Shown here: positions 1 to 8,616 of the stretch, in pieces
Layout of the letters: each line of letters begins with the position of its first letter
How positions within the stretch are numbered: position 1 is the first letter of the stretch
Assembly: GCF_030440555.1 (NCBI RefSeq)
Contig: NZ_CP047118.1
Location: 558,001-622,000, forward strand
DNA from: Corynebacterium caspium DSM 44850
Lineage (GTDB): Bacteria > Actinomycetota > Actinomycetes > Mycobacteriales > Mycobacteriaceae
DNA: 64,000 bases
Reading direction: 5' to 3'
The notes under the pieces: model-generated
Database searches by the model: none
What the model was told of the DNA's origin: nothing
Seen by the model: the letters and a program-made list of their open reading frames with translations, nothing else
Program-made: the position numbers and the translations under genes

Positions 1-1
1 C

Positions 2-1051
2 CAAGCTGCTACTGATTTAGAAAATGCTCGTCAGGCCGCTGCCACTGCGGCACAGAATTGGTTCCAAAGCCAGGCAGATCTGCAAACCACAGTGCGCATC
101 GCTTTCCAGGGCGCAACCTTGCCCACTATGGTGGCCAACTCAGCTGCCGGGACAACTCGAGCTACCCAAGCTACCCAAGCTGCAATTCAGATGCCGGAAT
201 TCAAAATTGATCCTCAAATTGCCGCACGTAATTATCTTTGGGTGACAGATCCGATCTCACAAATTTTAGCCGGCAAACTTCCTGGAAGTGGACCAGTTTT
301 GCATCGAGTAGGCGGAAGCTGGTTCGATGCTCCCCGCATTCCTGAAGAGGCCAAAGAAGCTGCCGCTGCCGGAAAGATTTTAATGGGTGCAGGTACTCCT
401 ATATATCTGTCCCAAAACACCATGTGCACCCTTACCGCAGTAGGCACAGATGCCACGGGTAAAAAGTGGGGAATTACTGCTGCACACTGCGCTAAAGAAG
501 GGGACCCCGTAGCCTCAGCAGACATGTGGCAACTAGGTGCAGCTGGCAAAATTGTGTACCGCGATACTGCCGCGGATTATGCAATTATTGAATTTGCTCC
601 CAATGTTGAATTTACTTCCCATTACAACGGAGTAAACGCCCAAAGCATTGGAGATAATGCTGTCAGAGGCGAACAATTATGCAAATTCGGAGTAGCCAGC
701 GGCTGGAGCTGTGGCATTACCTGGATAGCTAGTTCACTGCGTTTTACCTCCCACGCAGGAGCTATGCCGGGTGATTCTGGAGCTCCCGTAATGCGCGGAA
801 ATCAGCTGGTAGGCATGGTAAATGGCGGCATTTTGCCATTCCCAGAATTGGCGTACCACAGCCCGCTACAAGGCGCTGCGTTTATGCCCACCCAGATGAC
901 GCCTATGAGTCGGGTACTTACCTCGCTAAACGCAGATCCGCAACGCCCCGGAGCCGGCTTCACCCTCTGGAATGAAGCCTTAGCCAAAACCGACACCGCC
1001 ACCGCCGGCACCAAGACCTCCGCCACCGCCGGCACCAAGGCGAAAAACTAA
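2..1051 (+). CDS. Secreted trypsin-like serine protease (5' end outside window)
   Basis: The reading frame is open to the left edge, so the true start and any signal peptide lie outside the window. The visible part carries a chymotrypsin-fold (S1-type) triad: His in TAAHC at 485, Asp in ADYAII at 575, and the nucleophile Ser in GDSGAP at 776. Cysteines flank the His and Ser motifs, as in exported members. The upstream visible residues are Ala/Gln-rich, and the C-terminus ends in an Ala/Thr/Lys tail with a short repeat (ATAGTK twice). The substrate is unknown. Its TAA stop overlaps the stop of the convergent gene. Confidence in the protease fold is high; the biological role cannot be seen. Confidence 0.85.
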   Translation, partial: QAATDLENARQAAATAAQNWFQSQADLQTTVRIAFQGATLPTMVANSAAGTTRATQATQAAIQMPEFKIDPQIAARNYLWVTDPISQILAGKLPGSGPVLHRVGGSWFDAPRIPEEAKEAAAAGKILMGAGTPIYLSQNTMCTLTAVGTDATGKKWGITAAHCAKEGDPVASADMWQLGAAGKIVYRDTAADYAIIEFAPNVEFTSHYNGVNAQSIGDNAVRGEQLCKFGVASGWSCGITWIASSLRFTSHAGAMPGDSGAPVMRGNQLVGMVNGGILPFPELAYHSPLQGAAFMPTQMTPMSRVLTSLNADPQRPGAGFTLWNEALAKTDTATAGTKTSATAGTKAKN

Positions 1052-1917
1052 CCCTGTAATTGTAATGCGGCCACAATCTCTGCGACTGTGTCCCGCGGCC
1101 CCGCAATAGACCATTGCACGCCTCCGGCTTCAACCTGTACTGCGTGACCACCAGCGCCCTCCACCAGGGCGCGGCCAGGCAACCAATCCCAAACCGGTAC
1201 TGAATGTTGCAGCCAGGCGCCTAAAACGCCATCAGTCAAACTGGCTAGATCCACTGATCCGGCCCCTAGCATCCTTAAAGTTGCACAGCGGGTGACCACT
1301 TCCAACCAGGCCTGGCGTACAGATTTTTGGGCCAACCAAGAAGGATGCAAATAGGTTCCCAACGCAACGTCAGAAAGCGGAAGGGTATCTGGCAAGCTAC
1401 CTACTGGTTTGCCGTCGCGCACCGTCGGGATTTCTGGCCCCCCAAACCAGGTATAACCCATGGCTGGACGATGAATCGCCCCGAAAAGCAGGCGGCTGGG
1501 ATTTTCCGGATCCCCCTCTACCAAAGCCAAAGCACTGCACCAATAATCGGAATTCGTACTGAAATTAAAGGTGCCATCGATAGGATCAATTACCCAGGTG
1601 CGCCCGCTTTGAGAATTTTTAGCCGCACCTTCTTCACCCAAAATGCCATCCTGGGGACGCAACATTTCTAAAACTCCGGCAATAAATTTTTCGGCAGCAT
1701 GATCTGCTTCAGTAACCACATCAGAAATATTGGTTTTTTGGGCAGTAGTCACCCCCGATTCGCGCAAACGCCACGCCATCCGGGCAGCGTTATAAACCAA
1801 GGCTTGAGCCAAATGCTCATCTGAATCCTCGGCGTGGGCAATCACAAAAGTCTTGGTAATAGCCGGTATGAGCTCGGCGATTGTCGGCTCAGCCGGGGTG
1901 TCGTTGTGGTCAGTCAT
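1048..1917 (-). CDS. Inositol monophosphatase family phosphatase
   Basis: A 289-residue Mg-dependent phosphatase of the IMPase/HisN/CysQ superfamily. The metal-binding signature DPIDGT is present, preceded by the EE pair in GEEG, and the C-terminal GAGSVDLA and VWDWLPG motifs fit the family. Members hydrolyse inositol phosphate, histidinol phosphate or related esters; motifs alone do not decide which. In corynebacteria a member of this family sits next to prfB, and one neighbour in C. glutamicum is the histidinol-phosphatase hisN, so that activity is possible. I chose the ATG at 1917 because family homology starts soon after it and a -10-like CACAAT lies six bases before it. It is divergent from prfB. 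Confidence 0.85.
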   Translation of the reverse strand: MTDHNDTPAEPTIAELIPAITKTFVIAHAEDSDEHLAQALVYNAARMAWRLRESGVTTAQKTNISDVVTEADHAAEKFIAGVLEMLRPQDGILGEEGAAKNSQSGRTWVIDPIDGTFNFSTNSDYWCSALALVEGDPENPSRLLFGAIHRPAMGYTWFGGPEIPTVRDGKPVGSLPDTLPLSDVALGTYLHPSWLAQKSVRQAWLEVVTRCATLRMLGAGSVDLASLTDGVLGAWLQHSVPVWDWLPGRALVEGAGGHAVQVEAGGVQWSIAGPRDTVAEIVAALQLQG

Positions 1918-1923
1918 ATTTCT

Positions 1924-1944
1924 ATTGTGCCGTGCCGGTAGTAT
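1924..1944. promoter_or_regulatory. Divergent leaderless promoter pair (prfB / phosphatase)
   Basis: Only 34 bases separate the two start codons. On the plus strand TAGTAT (1939-1944) lies seven bases before the prfB ATG. On the minus strand CACAAT (complement of 1924-1929) lies six bases before the phosphatase ATG. No Shine-Dalgarno sequence fits either start. The spacing suggests transcription begins at the start codons, a common arrangement in corynebacteria. This is inference from spacing. Confidence 0.45.
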
Positions 1945-1951
1945 CAACCGC

Positions 1952-3064
1952 ATGCGACCCGACGTCTCTACAGATATTTCCGAACTAGATCAGACTCTGC
2001 AGACCATCGAAAAAGTGATGGACCCGGAAGCCATGCATTCGCGCGTGCGTGAACTAGAGGCGAAAGCATCTGATCCTGCGCTGTGGGATGATCCTGATCA
2101 CGCCCAGCAAATTACCAGTGAGCTTTCGCGCGTGCAGGCAGGGTTGCGCAAGCTAAAAACTTTAAGACAGCGCCTTGAGGATCTCCCCGTAATGTATGAG
2201 CTTTCTGAGGAAGAAGGCGATGGTGAGGCCCTTGTCGACGAAGAACGTGCCGCCATTCGCAGCGAAATTGAAGCCCTTGAGGTAACCACTATGCTTGCCG
2301 GCGAATACGATGCGCGCGAGGCGGTCCTTAATATTCGCTCAGGTGCTGGCGGCGTCGATGCTGCGGATTGGGCAGAAATGCTAATGCGAATGTATACCCG
2401 ATGGGCAGAAAAACATGGTTATAAGGTAGATATTTATGATATTTCCTATGCCGAAGAAGCGGGCATTAAATCAGCTACCTTTGTAATTCATGGCCCTTAT
2501 ATGTATGGGCAGCTTTCTGTGGAACAAGGCGCGCATCGTTTAGTTCGTATTAGCCCCTTTGATAATCAGGCTCGGCGTCAAACATCTTTTGCTGAAGTTG
2601 AAGTATTGCCAGTGGTTGAAAAAACTGACCATATCGATATTCCAGATTCTGAATTGCGAGTAGATGTTTATCGTTCTTCTGGACCAGGAGGCCAGTCGGT
2701 TAATACCACCGATTCCGCAGTTCGGCTCACCCATATTCCCACCGGAATTGTAGTTACCTGCCAGAATGAAAAATCGCAGATTCAAAATAAAGCTGCCGCT
2801 ATGAAAGTTCTGCAGGCTAAGCTATTAGAACGCAAACGTCAGGAAGAACAAGCAGAGATGGATGCTCTTGGTGCTGGTGGCCAGGCTTCCTGGGGAAACC
2901 AGATGCGTTCCTATGTTTTACACCCGTACCAAATGGTTAAAGATTTGCGCACTAACTATGAAGTGGGGGATCCTTCCAAGGTCCTTGATGGTGATATTGA
3001 CGGTTTCTTGGAATCCGGTATTAGGTGGCGTATGTCCGAACAAAAAGCTGCACAAGATGCATAA
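1952..3064 (+). CDS. prfB: Peptide chain release factor 2
   Basis: RF2 terminates translation at UGA and UAA by triggering peptidyl-tRNA hydrolysis. The 370-residue protein has the N-terminal helical region, the codon-recognition tripeptide SPF (in ISPFDNQ) and the catalytic GGQ (in GPGGQSVN). Length matches the family. Unlike enterobacterial prfB there is no in-frame UGA and no programmed +1 frameshift: the gene is one continuous frame. The ATG at 1952 gives the usual N-terminus; the upstream in-frame region overlaps the divergent gene. It leads a tandem series prfB-ftsE-ftsX-smpB-ssrA, an arrangement linking translation termination, cell division and ribosome rescue. Confidence 0.97.
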   Translation: MRPDVSTDISELDQTLQTIEKVMDPEAMHSRVRELEAKASDPALWDDPDHAQQITSELSRVQAGLRKLKTLRQRLEDLPVMYELSEEEGDGEALVDEERAAIRSEIEALEVTTMLAGEYDAREAVLNIRSGAGGVDAADWAEMLMRMYTRWAEKHGYKVDIYDISYAEEAGIKSATFVIHGPYMYGQLSVEQGAHRLVRISPFDNQARRQTSFAEVEVLPVVEKTDHIDIPDSELRVDVYRSSGPGGQSVNTTDSAVRLTHIPTGIVVTCQNEKSQIQNKAAAMKVLQAKLLERKRQEEQAEMDALGAGGQASWGNQMRSYVLHPYQMVKDLRTNYEVGDPSKVLDGDIDGFLESGIRWRMSEQKAAQDA

Positions 3065-3080
3065 GCGTAGGGTGGTATAA

Positions 3081-3770
3081 GTGATCACATTTGACCAAGT
3101 AACAAAGGTATATAAAACTTCAGCCCGACCGGCGTTAAATAACGTCTCACTTACCATTAATAAAGGCGATTTCGTCTTTCTAATTGGGCCTTCCGGATCT
3201 GGTAAATCTACCTTTTTGGAATTACTAATTCGGGAACAGAATCTAACCAGCGGCGATATTTATGTCGGTGATTTTCATATCAACGCTTTAAAGGGACGCG
3301 AAATTAATATATTGCGTCGACATATTGGTTATGTTTTCCAAGATTTCCGACTGCTGCCTAAACTAAGCGTTTACGATAATGTCGCTTTTGCTTTAGAGGT
3401 TATTGGAACTAAGAAGTATCGCATTGAAAAATGGGTACCTCGCGCCCTTGAATTAGTTGGTCTTTCTGGCAAAGAACACCGCATGCCCAGCGAGCTTTCC
3501 GGTGGAGAACAGCAACGCGTGGCCATTGCTCGAGCTACCGTGAACCGCCCTTTAGTTTTACTAGCTGATGAGCCCACCGGAAATCTGGATCCAGATACCT
3601 CCGATGAAATCATGAATCTGCTCACCCAAATCAATCGCACTGGCACCACTGTGGTGATGTCCACACATAATGCTCGCACCGTTAATGACATGCGGCAACG
3701 CGTCATCGAATTAGAACTTGGGTCCGTTGTTCGTGATGACGCTCACGGTGTTTATGGCCAGGCTCTCTAA
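3081..3770 (+). CDS. ftsE: Cell division ATP-binding protein FtsE
   Basis: A 229-residue ABC ATPase that pairs with FtsX at the division site; the complex transmits ATP hydrolysis across the membrane to activate peptidoglycan hydrolases. The Walker [10 protein letters not shown] is at residues 36-44, the signature LSGGEQQR follows, and Walker B LLADEP precedes the D-loop. It starts at GTG 3081 with a purine-rich GGGTGG just upstream, 16 bases after prfB. ftsX follows 25 bases downstream with its own Shine-Dalgarno sequence, so the two are probably cotranscribed. Confidence 0.96.
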   Translation: MITFDQVTKVYKTSARPALNNVSLTINKGDFVFLIGPSGSGKSTFLELLIREQNLTSGDIYVGDFHINALKGREINILRRHIGYVFQDFRLLPKLSVYDNVAFALEVIGTKKYRIEKWVPRALELVGLSGKEHRMPSELSGGEQQRVAIARATVNRPLVLLADEPTGNLDPDTSDEIMNLLTQINRTGTTVVMSTHNARTVNDMRQRVIELELGSVVRDDAHGVYGQAL

Positions 3771-3795
3771 CCACATAGAAAGGGAATGAGGGATC

Positions 3796-4698
3796 ATGCA
3801 ACTTGGATTTGTAACTCGTGAAGCTCTCCGCGGACTTTTCCGTAACTTCACCATGACTATCGCTTTGGTTATCACCACGGCTATCTCGCTCGCCTTATTG
3901 GCAACGGGGGTGCTGGTCACAAATATGACCAAAGACACCAAGGAAATTTATCTCGACAGGGTAGAGGTGATGATCCAATTCGACGAGGAAATTTCTGCTT
4001 CCGATAAAGATTGCACCTCCACTGCTTGCGCGGCTGTTCTCAATAAAATAAAAGGCGCCGCAGGCGTGGAGTCAGTGCTTTTCCGTTCTCGTGAACAATC
4101 ATATTTACGCTTCGTTGAAGTTTTTAAGGACACTGATCCAAGCCTTGTTAATGAGACTTCTCCAGATGCCCTCCCTGCGGCTGTCCACGTGCGCCTAACT
4201 GATCCTTTAGATACCTCCCCGTTGGCCCCTATCCGGGATATGGAACATGTCGATACCATAGTTGACCAGGTAGATGACCTGCGAGGTGCCACTGAAAACC
4301 TAGATGCCGTACGCAATGCCACCTTCCTGGTAGCTGCGATGCAGGCCTTAGCGGCAATTTTCCTAATTGCCAACATGGTGCAGATCGCCGCCTTTAGTCG
4401 ACGGCATGAAATGTCCATCATGCGGATGGTCGGGGCTTCGCGTTGGTATACTCAAGGACCCTTTATTATTGAAGCTGTGTTAGCTAGCTTGGTTGGATCA
4501 ATTTTGGCCGGTTTGGGCCTTTTTGCCGGGAATAGCTTGGTAGTAAAAAAGGCCTTAGGTGGACTTTATGAGGCCCAACTAATTGCCCCGATTACCAATA
4601 GCGATATCTGGCTCATTCTTCCCATCGTGGGAGTTTTGGGCATGGTATTTTCAGCGATCACAGCCCAAATTACCCTGCGATTCTACGTTCGCAGCTAA
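3796..4698 (+). CDS. ftsX: Cell division permease FtsX
   Basis: The 300-residue integral membrane partner of FtsE. One transmembrane segment lies near residues 20-45, followed by an extracytoplasmic loop of about 120 residues, then three more segments in the C-terminal half, the FtsX fold. The large loop contains two closely spaced cysteines (DCTSTAC) that could form a disulphide outside the membrane. In mycobacteria and relatives this loop contacts an NlpC/P60 hydrolase, so the NlpC/P60 proteins at 49.8-51.7 kb are plausible partners by inference. An AAAGGGA ribosome-binding site precedes the ATG. Confidence 0.95.
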   Translation: MQLGFVTREALRGLFRNFTMTIALVITTAISLALLATGVLVTNMTKDTKEIYLDRVEVMIQFDEEISASDKDCTSTACAAVLNKIKGAAGVESVLFRSREQSYLRFVEVFKDTDPSLVNETSPDALPAAVHVRLTDPLDTSPLAPIRDMEHVDTIVDQVDDLRGATENLDAVRNATFLVAAMQALAAIFLIANMVQIAAFSRRHEMSIMRMVGASRWYTQGPFIIEAVLASLVGSILAGLGLFAGNSLVVKKALGGLYEAQLIAPITNSDIWLILPIVGVLGMVFSAITAQITLRFYVRS

Positions 4699-4724
4699 CT
4701 AGTCGCGGAGATCTCCTTATACCT

Positions 4725-5216
4725 ATGGCCAAAAAGAAGAAACACAAGGTCCCTGGCGATATCGTCGCCACTAATCGACGCGCGCGCCACGACTATAATA
4801 TCCTCGATACTTACGAAGCCGGTATTGCCTTATTAGGTACGGAAGTAAAATCCTTACGCGAAGGTAAAGCCTCTCTTGTCGAGGCTTTCTGTACCATCGA
4901 CGAAGGCGAAATCTGGCTGCGTAACCTACATATTCCAGAGTATTCCCGCGGCAGCTGGACCAATCATTCCCCGCGTCGAGTTCGCAAACTTTTGCTGCAT
5001 CGTCGTGAGATAGATTCCCTCATGGGTAAAGTTCGCGATGGTAACCGCACCCTACTGCCGCTTTCCCTATACTTTCGCAATGGTTTGCTCAAAGTGGAAT
5101 TGGCACTAGCCTCTGGTAAGCAGGCCCACGATAAGCGACAAGACATCAAACGACGCACCGAAGAACGCGAAATTGTGCGCGATATGGGTCGGCGTATCAA
5201 AGGTATTCGAGCCTAA
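4725..5216 (+). CDS. smpB: SsrA-binding protein SmpB
   Basis: The 163-residue basic protein that binds tmRNA and brings it to stalled ribosomes for trans-translation. It shows the OB-fold core with GTEVKSLREGK, the conserved RNA-contact segment, and the basic C-terminal tail ending in DMGRRIKG, which mimics the missing codon-anticodon helix. Length is typical. It lies 26 bases after ftsX, and its RNA partner ssrA follows about 107 bases downstream. Confidence 0.97.
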   Translation: MAKKKKHKVPGDIVATNRRARHDYNILDTYEAGIALLGTEVKSLREGKASLVEAFCTIDEGEIWLRNLHIPEYSRGSWTNHSPRRVRKLLLHRREIDSLMGKVRDGNRTLLPLSLYFRNGLLKVELALASGKQAHDKRQDIKRRTEEREIVRDMGRRIKGIRA

Positions 5217-5292
5217 AAGTGTATTTGCCTGGCGTCGTATGCACTTGCACCAATGCCGACTGCGGTCTAAGGTGGTAGAAGTTCTCGACTCT

Positions 5293-5320
5293 TTGCATGA
5301 ACCCAGTCGAGGAATTTAAT
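5293..5320 (+). promoter_or_regulatory. Possible ssrA promoter
   Basis: TTGCAT (5293-5298) and TTTAAT (5315-5320) are separated by 16 bases and sit just before the mature tmRNA 5' end at 5324. The distance from -10 to the mature end is short, so the 5' end could instead come from processing of a longer smpB transcript. Confidence 0.35.
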
Positions 5321-5323
5321 CTA

Positions 5324-5697
5324 GGGGCTGATATGGTTTCGACTCTGTAGGTTAATCCAGGGGAAGCGTGCCGGTGCAGACAACGACCACCGTAAGCGTC
5401 GCTGTAAACCAATAAGCGCCGAGACCTCTCAGCGCGACTACGCCCTTGCTGCCTAAGTAGCAAGCTGCGTGTCTGTCAGACCGAGTTAGTTTCCGATTCG
5501 GAGCCTGGCATCGACTTATGGAAACTTGCTGTTATATCGCGTCCGCGGGGTATAACGGGACTTGCACCGCTGACTGGGCCTGTCATCGTAACGTGTTCGA
5601 CCGATTACGAAGGCCAAGCAGAGACAATGCGCGAACTGCGCACGGAGAAGCCCTGGCAAGATCACGGAGGACCCGGGTTCAATTCCCGGCAGCTCCA
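5324..5697 (+). ncRNA. ssrA: Transfer-messenger RNA (tmRNA)
   Basis: tmRNA rescues stalled ribosomes and tags the nascent peptide for proteolysis. The 5' GGGGCTG pairs with CAGCTCC at the 3' end to make the acceptor stem, followed by discriminator A at 5697. CCA is not encoded (the next bases are CAA). A T-arm with GGGTTCAATTCCC is clear. The tag reading frame runs 5418-5456 and encodes AETSQRDYALAA then TAA; the ALAA end is the classic protease signal. The 3' end is a well-known integration target for phages and islands, and the sequence behind it looks like an eroded one. Confidence 0.96.
5418..5456 (+). CDS. tmRNA proteolysis tag reading frame
   Basis: GCC at 5418 is the probable resume codon. 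Twelve codons give AETSQRDYALAA followed by TAA at 5454. The same type of tag (…SQRDYALAA) is known from corynebacteria, which supports the taxonomic placement. Confidence 0.85.
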   Translation, partial: AETSQRDYALAA

Positions 5698-5703
5698 CAA
5701 ACA

Positions 5704-5737
5704 CCCCCGAATCACCACCACGGTGATCGGGGGTTTT
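5704..5737 (+). terminator. Intrinsic terminator of ssrA
   Basis: A GC-rich stem (5704-5716 with 5722-5733, five terminal C-G pairs, one bulge) is followed by TTTT. It begins seven bases after the tmRNA 3' end. Confidence 0.85.
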
Positions 5738-5895
5738 ACGTGTTTACCTGCTGAAATGCGTCTTCATATAAAAATGCTAAGCATTTAGAAAATAAGGCAA
5801 ATAGGCACAGGGATGACACAGAGATGGCACGACATACAGTAAATTTATTCCGCAATGTCCAGCTTTGGATTAAACAGAAACACAAAATAAAGCAA

Positions 5896-6473
5896 CTAAG
5901 AAAAACGTACACAACTCCCGGGATGGGAGCAGTTATGGAAGAAAGAGTATTTGCCTTTTGGTGCTGTTTCAGGATCTGAGTAGCGGGGTATTCGTTTTGT
6001 CAGGATAGACGGAGCTACATATTTTTTAGCTTCCTAATTTGCTTTAGCGGTTTTGCCTTTACGGTGATTACAGCGGTTTTTCATGACAGCGGCGCCTTCA
6101 TCTTCGTTTATATCGATATTTATGTTTGTGTTTTCTGAATCATGATTAAATTCCAAAAAGAAAGCTAACTCGGAACGAACCACGTTTGATTGTTATCGGT
6201 TGGTTTGTTGTGCGTGTCCTAATTCGTCGAGGAGCGTGCATAGAGTTGTTGCATCCTCATATGCGCAGTAGGAAGCATCGAAATCTGCTACTGTGCCATA
6301 GTTAATGCGATATAGAAAACCTCCTTACCTGCCTGGATGCCCACCATCGCCGGGTCGAAGCTTACGGTAAATAAATAGCGTACTTCGAGGTCAGAAGGTA
6401 GATGCCAGGGTCGTTTAAGGTCCTGATGGGAGGCAGGGACTACATGCGATTCATGAAATGATATATACTTACA
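5896..6473 (-). pseudogene. Decayed gene, unknown family
   Basis: Reading the minus strand from 6473, one frame is open to about 6310 (…FTVSFDPAMVGIQAGKEVFY), then a single frameshift moves to a second frame (RINYGTVADFDASYCAYED…ELGHAQQTNR). That second frame continues through in-frame stops at 6193-6195 and 6034-6036 to a last stop at 5896-5898. Apart from these lesions about 190 codons read like protein. I do not recognise the family. No start codon is visible, so the 5' end is missing or altered. The broken but still readable state suggests fairly recent inactivation. It is probably part of the same element as the antirepressor fragment. Confidence 0.5.
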
Positions 6474-6530
6474 TTATTGGATCTAGGGTTGCACCCAAAA
6501 GGCTAAATAGAACTGGAAAGGAGTATCTGC

Positions 6531-6608
6531 ATGACTATAAAACACGAACTTCCTATATGGCGGTTCCTAACAGGGGTAATAGAAAAATCATGCAAAAACC
6601 GCGACTAA
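6531..6608 (+). CDS. Small ORF with strong ribosome-binding site
   Basis: An ATG at 6531 lies seven bases after GAAAGGAG, the best Shine-Dalgarno match in this island, and opens a 25-codon frame (MTIKHELPIWRFLTG…). The frame stops at 6606 and the following sequence stays coding-like in another frame, so this may be the intact 5' end of a gene broken by a frameshift rather than a true small protein. I do not recognise it. Confidence 0.35.
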   Translation: MTIKHELPIWRFLTGVIEKSCKNRD

Positions 6609-6760
6609 CTTTCGATCGCCAATTAGGTGCACTTACAGGCCTAACTCTTGAATGCCTGAAACGGGTAGAGGCAAAAATGTATTTAACCGTACGGTGATCC
6701 TACATGTGTATGTCGTACGAAGTAATAAAGCGTATCTATATGAATAGTTTGGATAAATAA

Positions 6761-7204
6761 ATGGAAGAATTAATCTCGGTCTACATCGTTCAGATTGCAA
6801 TGGGCGCCGAAACAGAATGCCCGGCTTTGGATGTAAAAACTAAGGAACTAGAATCTAAAGACAATGCTTATGATAAATTCCTTGATACTAACGATGTGTA
6901 TCCAGTAGGCGCAGTTGCGAAAATGCTTGGTAAGGGTCGAAATTCGTTATTTCAGGAACTCCGTGACCAAAAAGTGCTTATCTCTGACGGTGCTATGCGC
7001 AATACTCCTTACCAGAAATATATGCACCATTTTGAGGTTAAACCGTACCCTTTTGGACGCTCGAATGGTGGGCATAAGGGTAGATGCACCACTTATGTGA
7101 AATCTTCGGGAATTGATTTTATTCGGACAAAGCTACAGCTTTCTGTTGATCAACCTATTTCGAATGGAAATTTAACTATTGACGAGATCTTTAATATTCA
7201 ATGA
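6761..7204 (+). CDS. Phage antirepressor fragment, KilAC domain
   Basis: Residues 38-130 of this 147-residue ORF match the KilAC (ANT C-terminal) domain of phage antirepressors: VGAVAKMLGKGRNSLF is the helix-turn-helix core, followed by LRDQKVLI, RNTPYQKYMHHFEVK and TTYVKSSGIDFIRTKL. Complete antirepressors carry an N-terminal BRO or AntA-type domain of 100 residues or more. That is missing here, and only a short non-matching stretch precedes the linker. No good ribosome-binding site precedes the ATG. This is most likely the surviving 3' half of a prophage regulatory gene. A short standalone KilAC protein is possible but less likely. Confidence 0.75.
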   Translation: MEELISVYIVQIAMGAETECPALDVKTKELESKDNAYDKFLDTNDVYPVGAVAKMLGKGRNSLFQELRDQKVLISDGAMRNTPYQKYMHHFEVKPYPFGRSNGGHKGRCTTYVKSSGIDFIRTKLQLSVDQPISNGNLTIDEIFNIQ

Positions 7205-8167
7205 TGTAGATATACTGAAGCAGATTTAGTTTCTTGAAAGCCGTTTAATGCTTAATCCCATATAAGCATTCACAATCTGTTTAGTGTCGTATCTAAAAAG
7301 CTACTACCTAATATAGTTAAATTTATCCTTTGCGCGATTGTTGAAATGGTAAATTCTACTTGATGTATTATCGATTTTTTGTCTTTGATTTGCGTATTCG
7401 TAACCGTTGATCGAAATCTACACGCCGTTCTCGTAGTAAATAACAGACAGTGAATATCTAACCGTTTATTACTGCTTCTAGTGAAGCGGAAAAAGAGGCT
7501 GAAGCTGAGAGTTAGACGGAAATCTATTTAAAAAGCTTAGCTTCTCAGCTTATTCGCGCTACTACCAGGCATCTTTTGTGTATAAGTCCTGGGCGTAAGG
7601 GCTCAGGGTATTCTGGGTTAGTAAAATGTGCGAAAACTCAATAGAGAAACGGCTAAAACTGTCGAAATACTTTTTATGTTTTAGCCATACCCTATTGTAA
7701 ATATCTTGTTTGAAACGGTTTAATCGGTTGTGTTTAAGTTTGATTTGTCGCAGTACTACGGGGTTCTTGCAAAAGGTTTTAAAAGGTATTTAACCAGGTT
7801 AATGATATTTTTAATGAGCTCGGTTGATTCTACAAAATAAAATTCTATTATGCAGACTGACGGAAGTTGGCTATAGCTTTATAACTGCAAAAGTACGATT
7901 AGAAACTTGCGGGCACCAGAGTTAAATACAAAGTGTGCATTTGTAATAGACCGCTAGGGTATTAGTCCAAATTATTTGAAAAATCAGTAATTGTATTTAT
8001 GAGAAAATACTGTTTAGTCGCATAGAAAAGCTCATGGATGATGAGTGAAGAGGCTTCAGGTATATAACAAAAGAAGAAATGTGGTTTTTAGACTTAAAGA
8101 TATTGTTTAATATTCGCGATCTAGGGGTGCTCTAAAAATTGGAGCCTTATATATTTAATCGAGTTAA

Positions 8168-8565
8168 AAACCTGATGAGACGTGGAAGCTAATCAGCGTT
8201 CACGTGGTTGATACTGATGATGTCATCTTTATGAAGAATATTGAAAACATTAAAGAAGCAGGTAAAAATTTTCATGCACAGATTGGGCGTCGTATGCACG
8301 TCCCATAGAGCGTGAGTTAGCACATTGGGATCATATGCTTAGGGCCTTTATTGATGCTTGTAAAGCAGGAGGGTGGCTCCGGATGTAGAAACAAAGCGTG
8401 TCTGGATAGATCGGTTTGACGACCTATATATACATGAATTCTATATATGACGAGGATGGGATCGAGCTTATGTATCGTATGGTTAGGGAATCTGCGGCTT
8501 GAGAATCAGCTGTTGAGATAGAACTTCTCGATATTGAACCGCTTCGGAAGTATTCGGATTATTAA
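8168..8565 (+). pseudogene. Multiply frameshifted gene remnant
   Basis: The plus strand gives protein-like segments in successive frames: KPDETWKLISVHVVDTDDV… to a stop near 8306, then IERELAHWDHMLRAFIDACKAGG, then PDVETKRVWIDRFDDLYIHEF, then DEDGIELMYRMVRESA, then ESAVEIELLDIEPLRKYSDY ending at 8565. At least three frame changes and two stops are needed to join them. The family is not recognised. A hairpin terminator follows at 8589, as expected for the end of a once-functional transcript. Confidence 0.4.
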
Positions 8566-8588
8566 GTTAGTTTTTAGCCCGTTATTGC

Positions 8589-8616
8589 CCACCGCTTAAC
8601 CGTGGTGGATTTTTTG
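8589..8616 (+). terminator. Intrinsic terminator inside the island
   Basis: CCACCGC and GTGGTGG form a seven-pair stem (one G-T) around a TTAACC loop, followed by ATTTTTT. It lies just after the frameshifted remnant. Confidence 0.6.

Noticed and set aside
1853-1951. In-frame extension of prfB upstream of ATG 1952
   Set aside because: It overlaps the divergent phosphatase and is not similar to RF2; a -10 box directly precedes ATG 1952.
6458-6697. 79-codon plus-strand frame in the island
   Set aside because: No ribosome-binding site and atypical composition; it runs over a better-supported small ORF and the opposite-strand pseudogene end.
7628-7648. boxA-like GAAAACTCAATAGAG in the island
   Set aside because: It resembles the rRNA leader element, but no rRNA or tRNA gene follows; probably chance.
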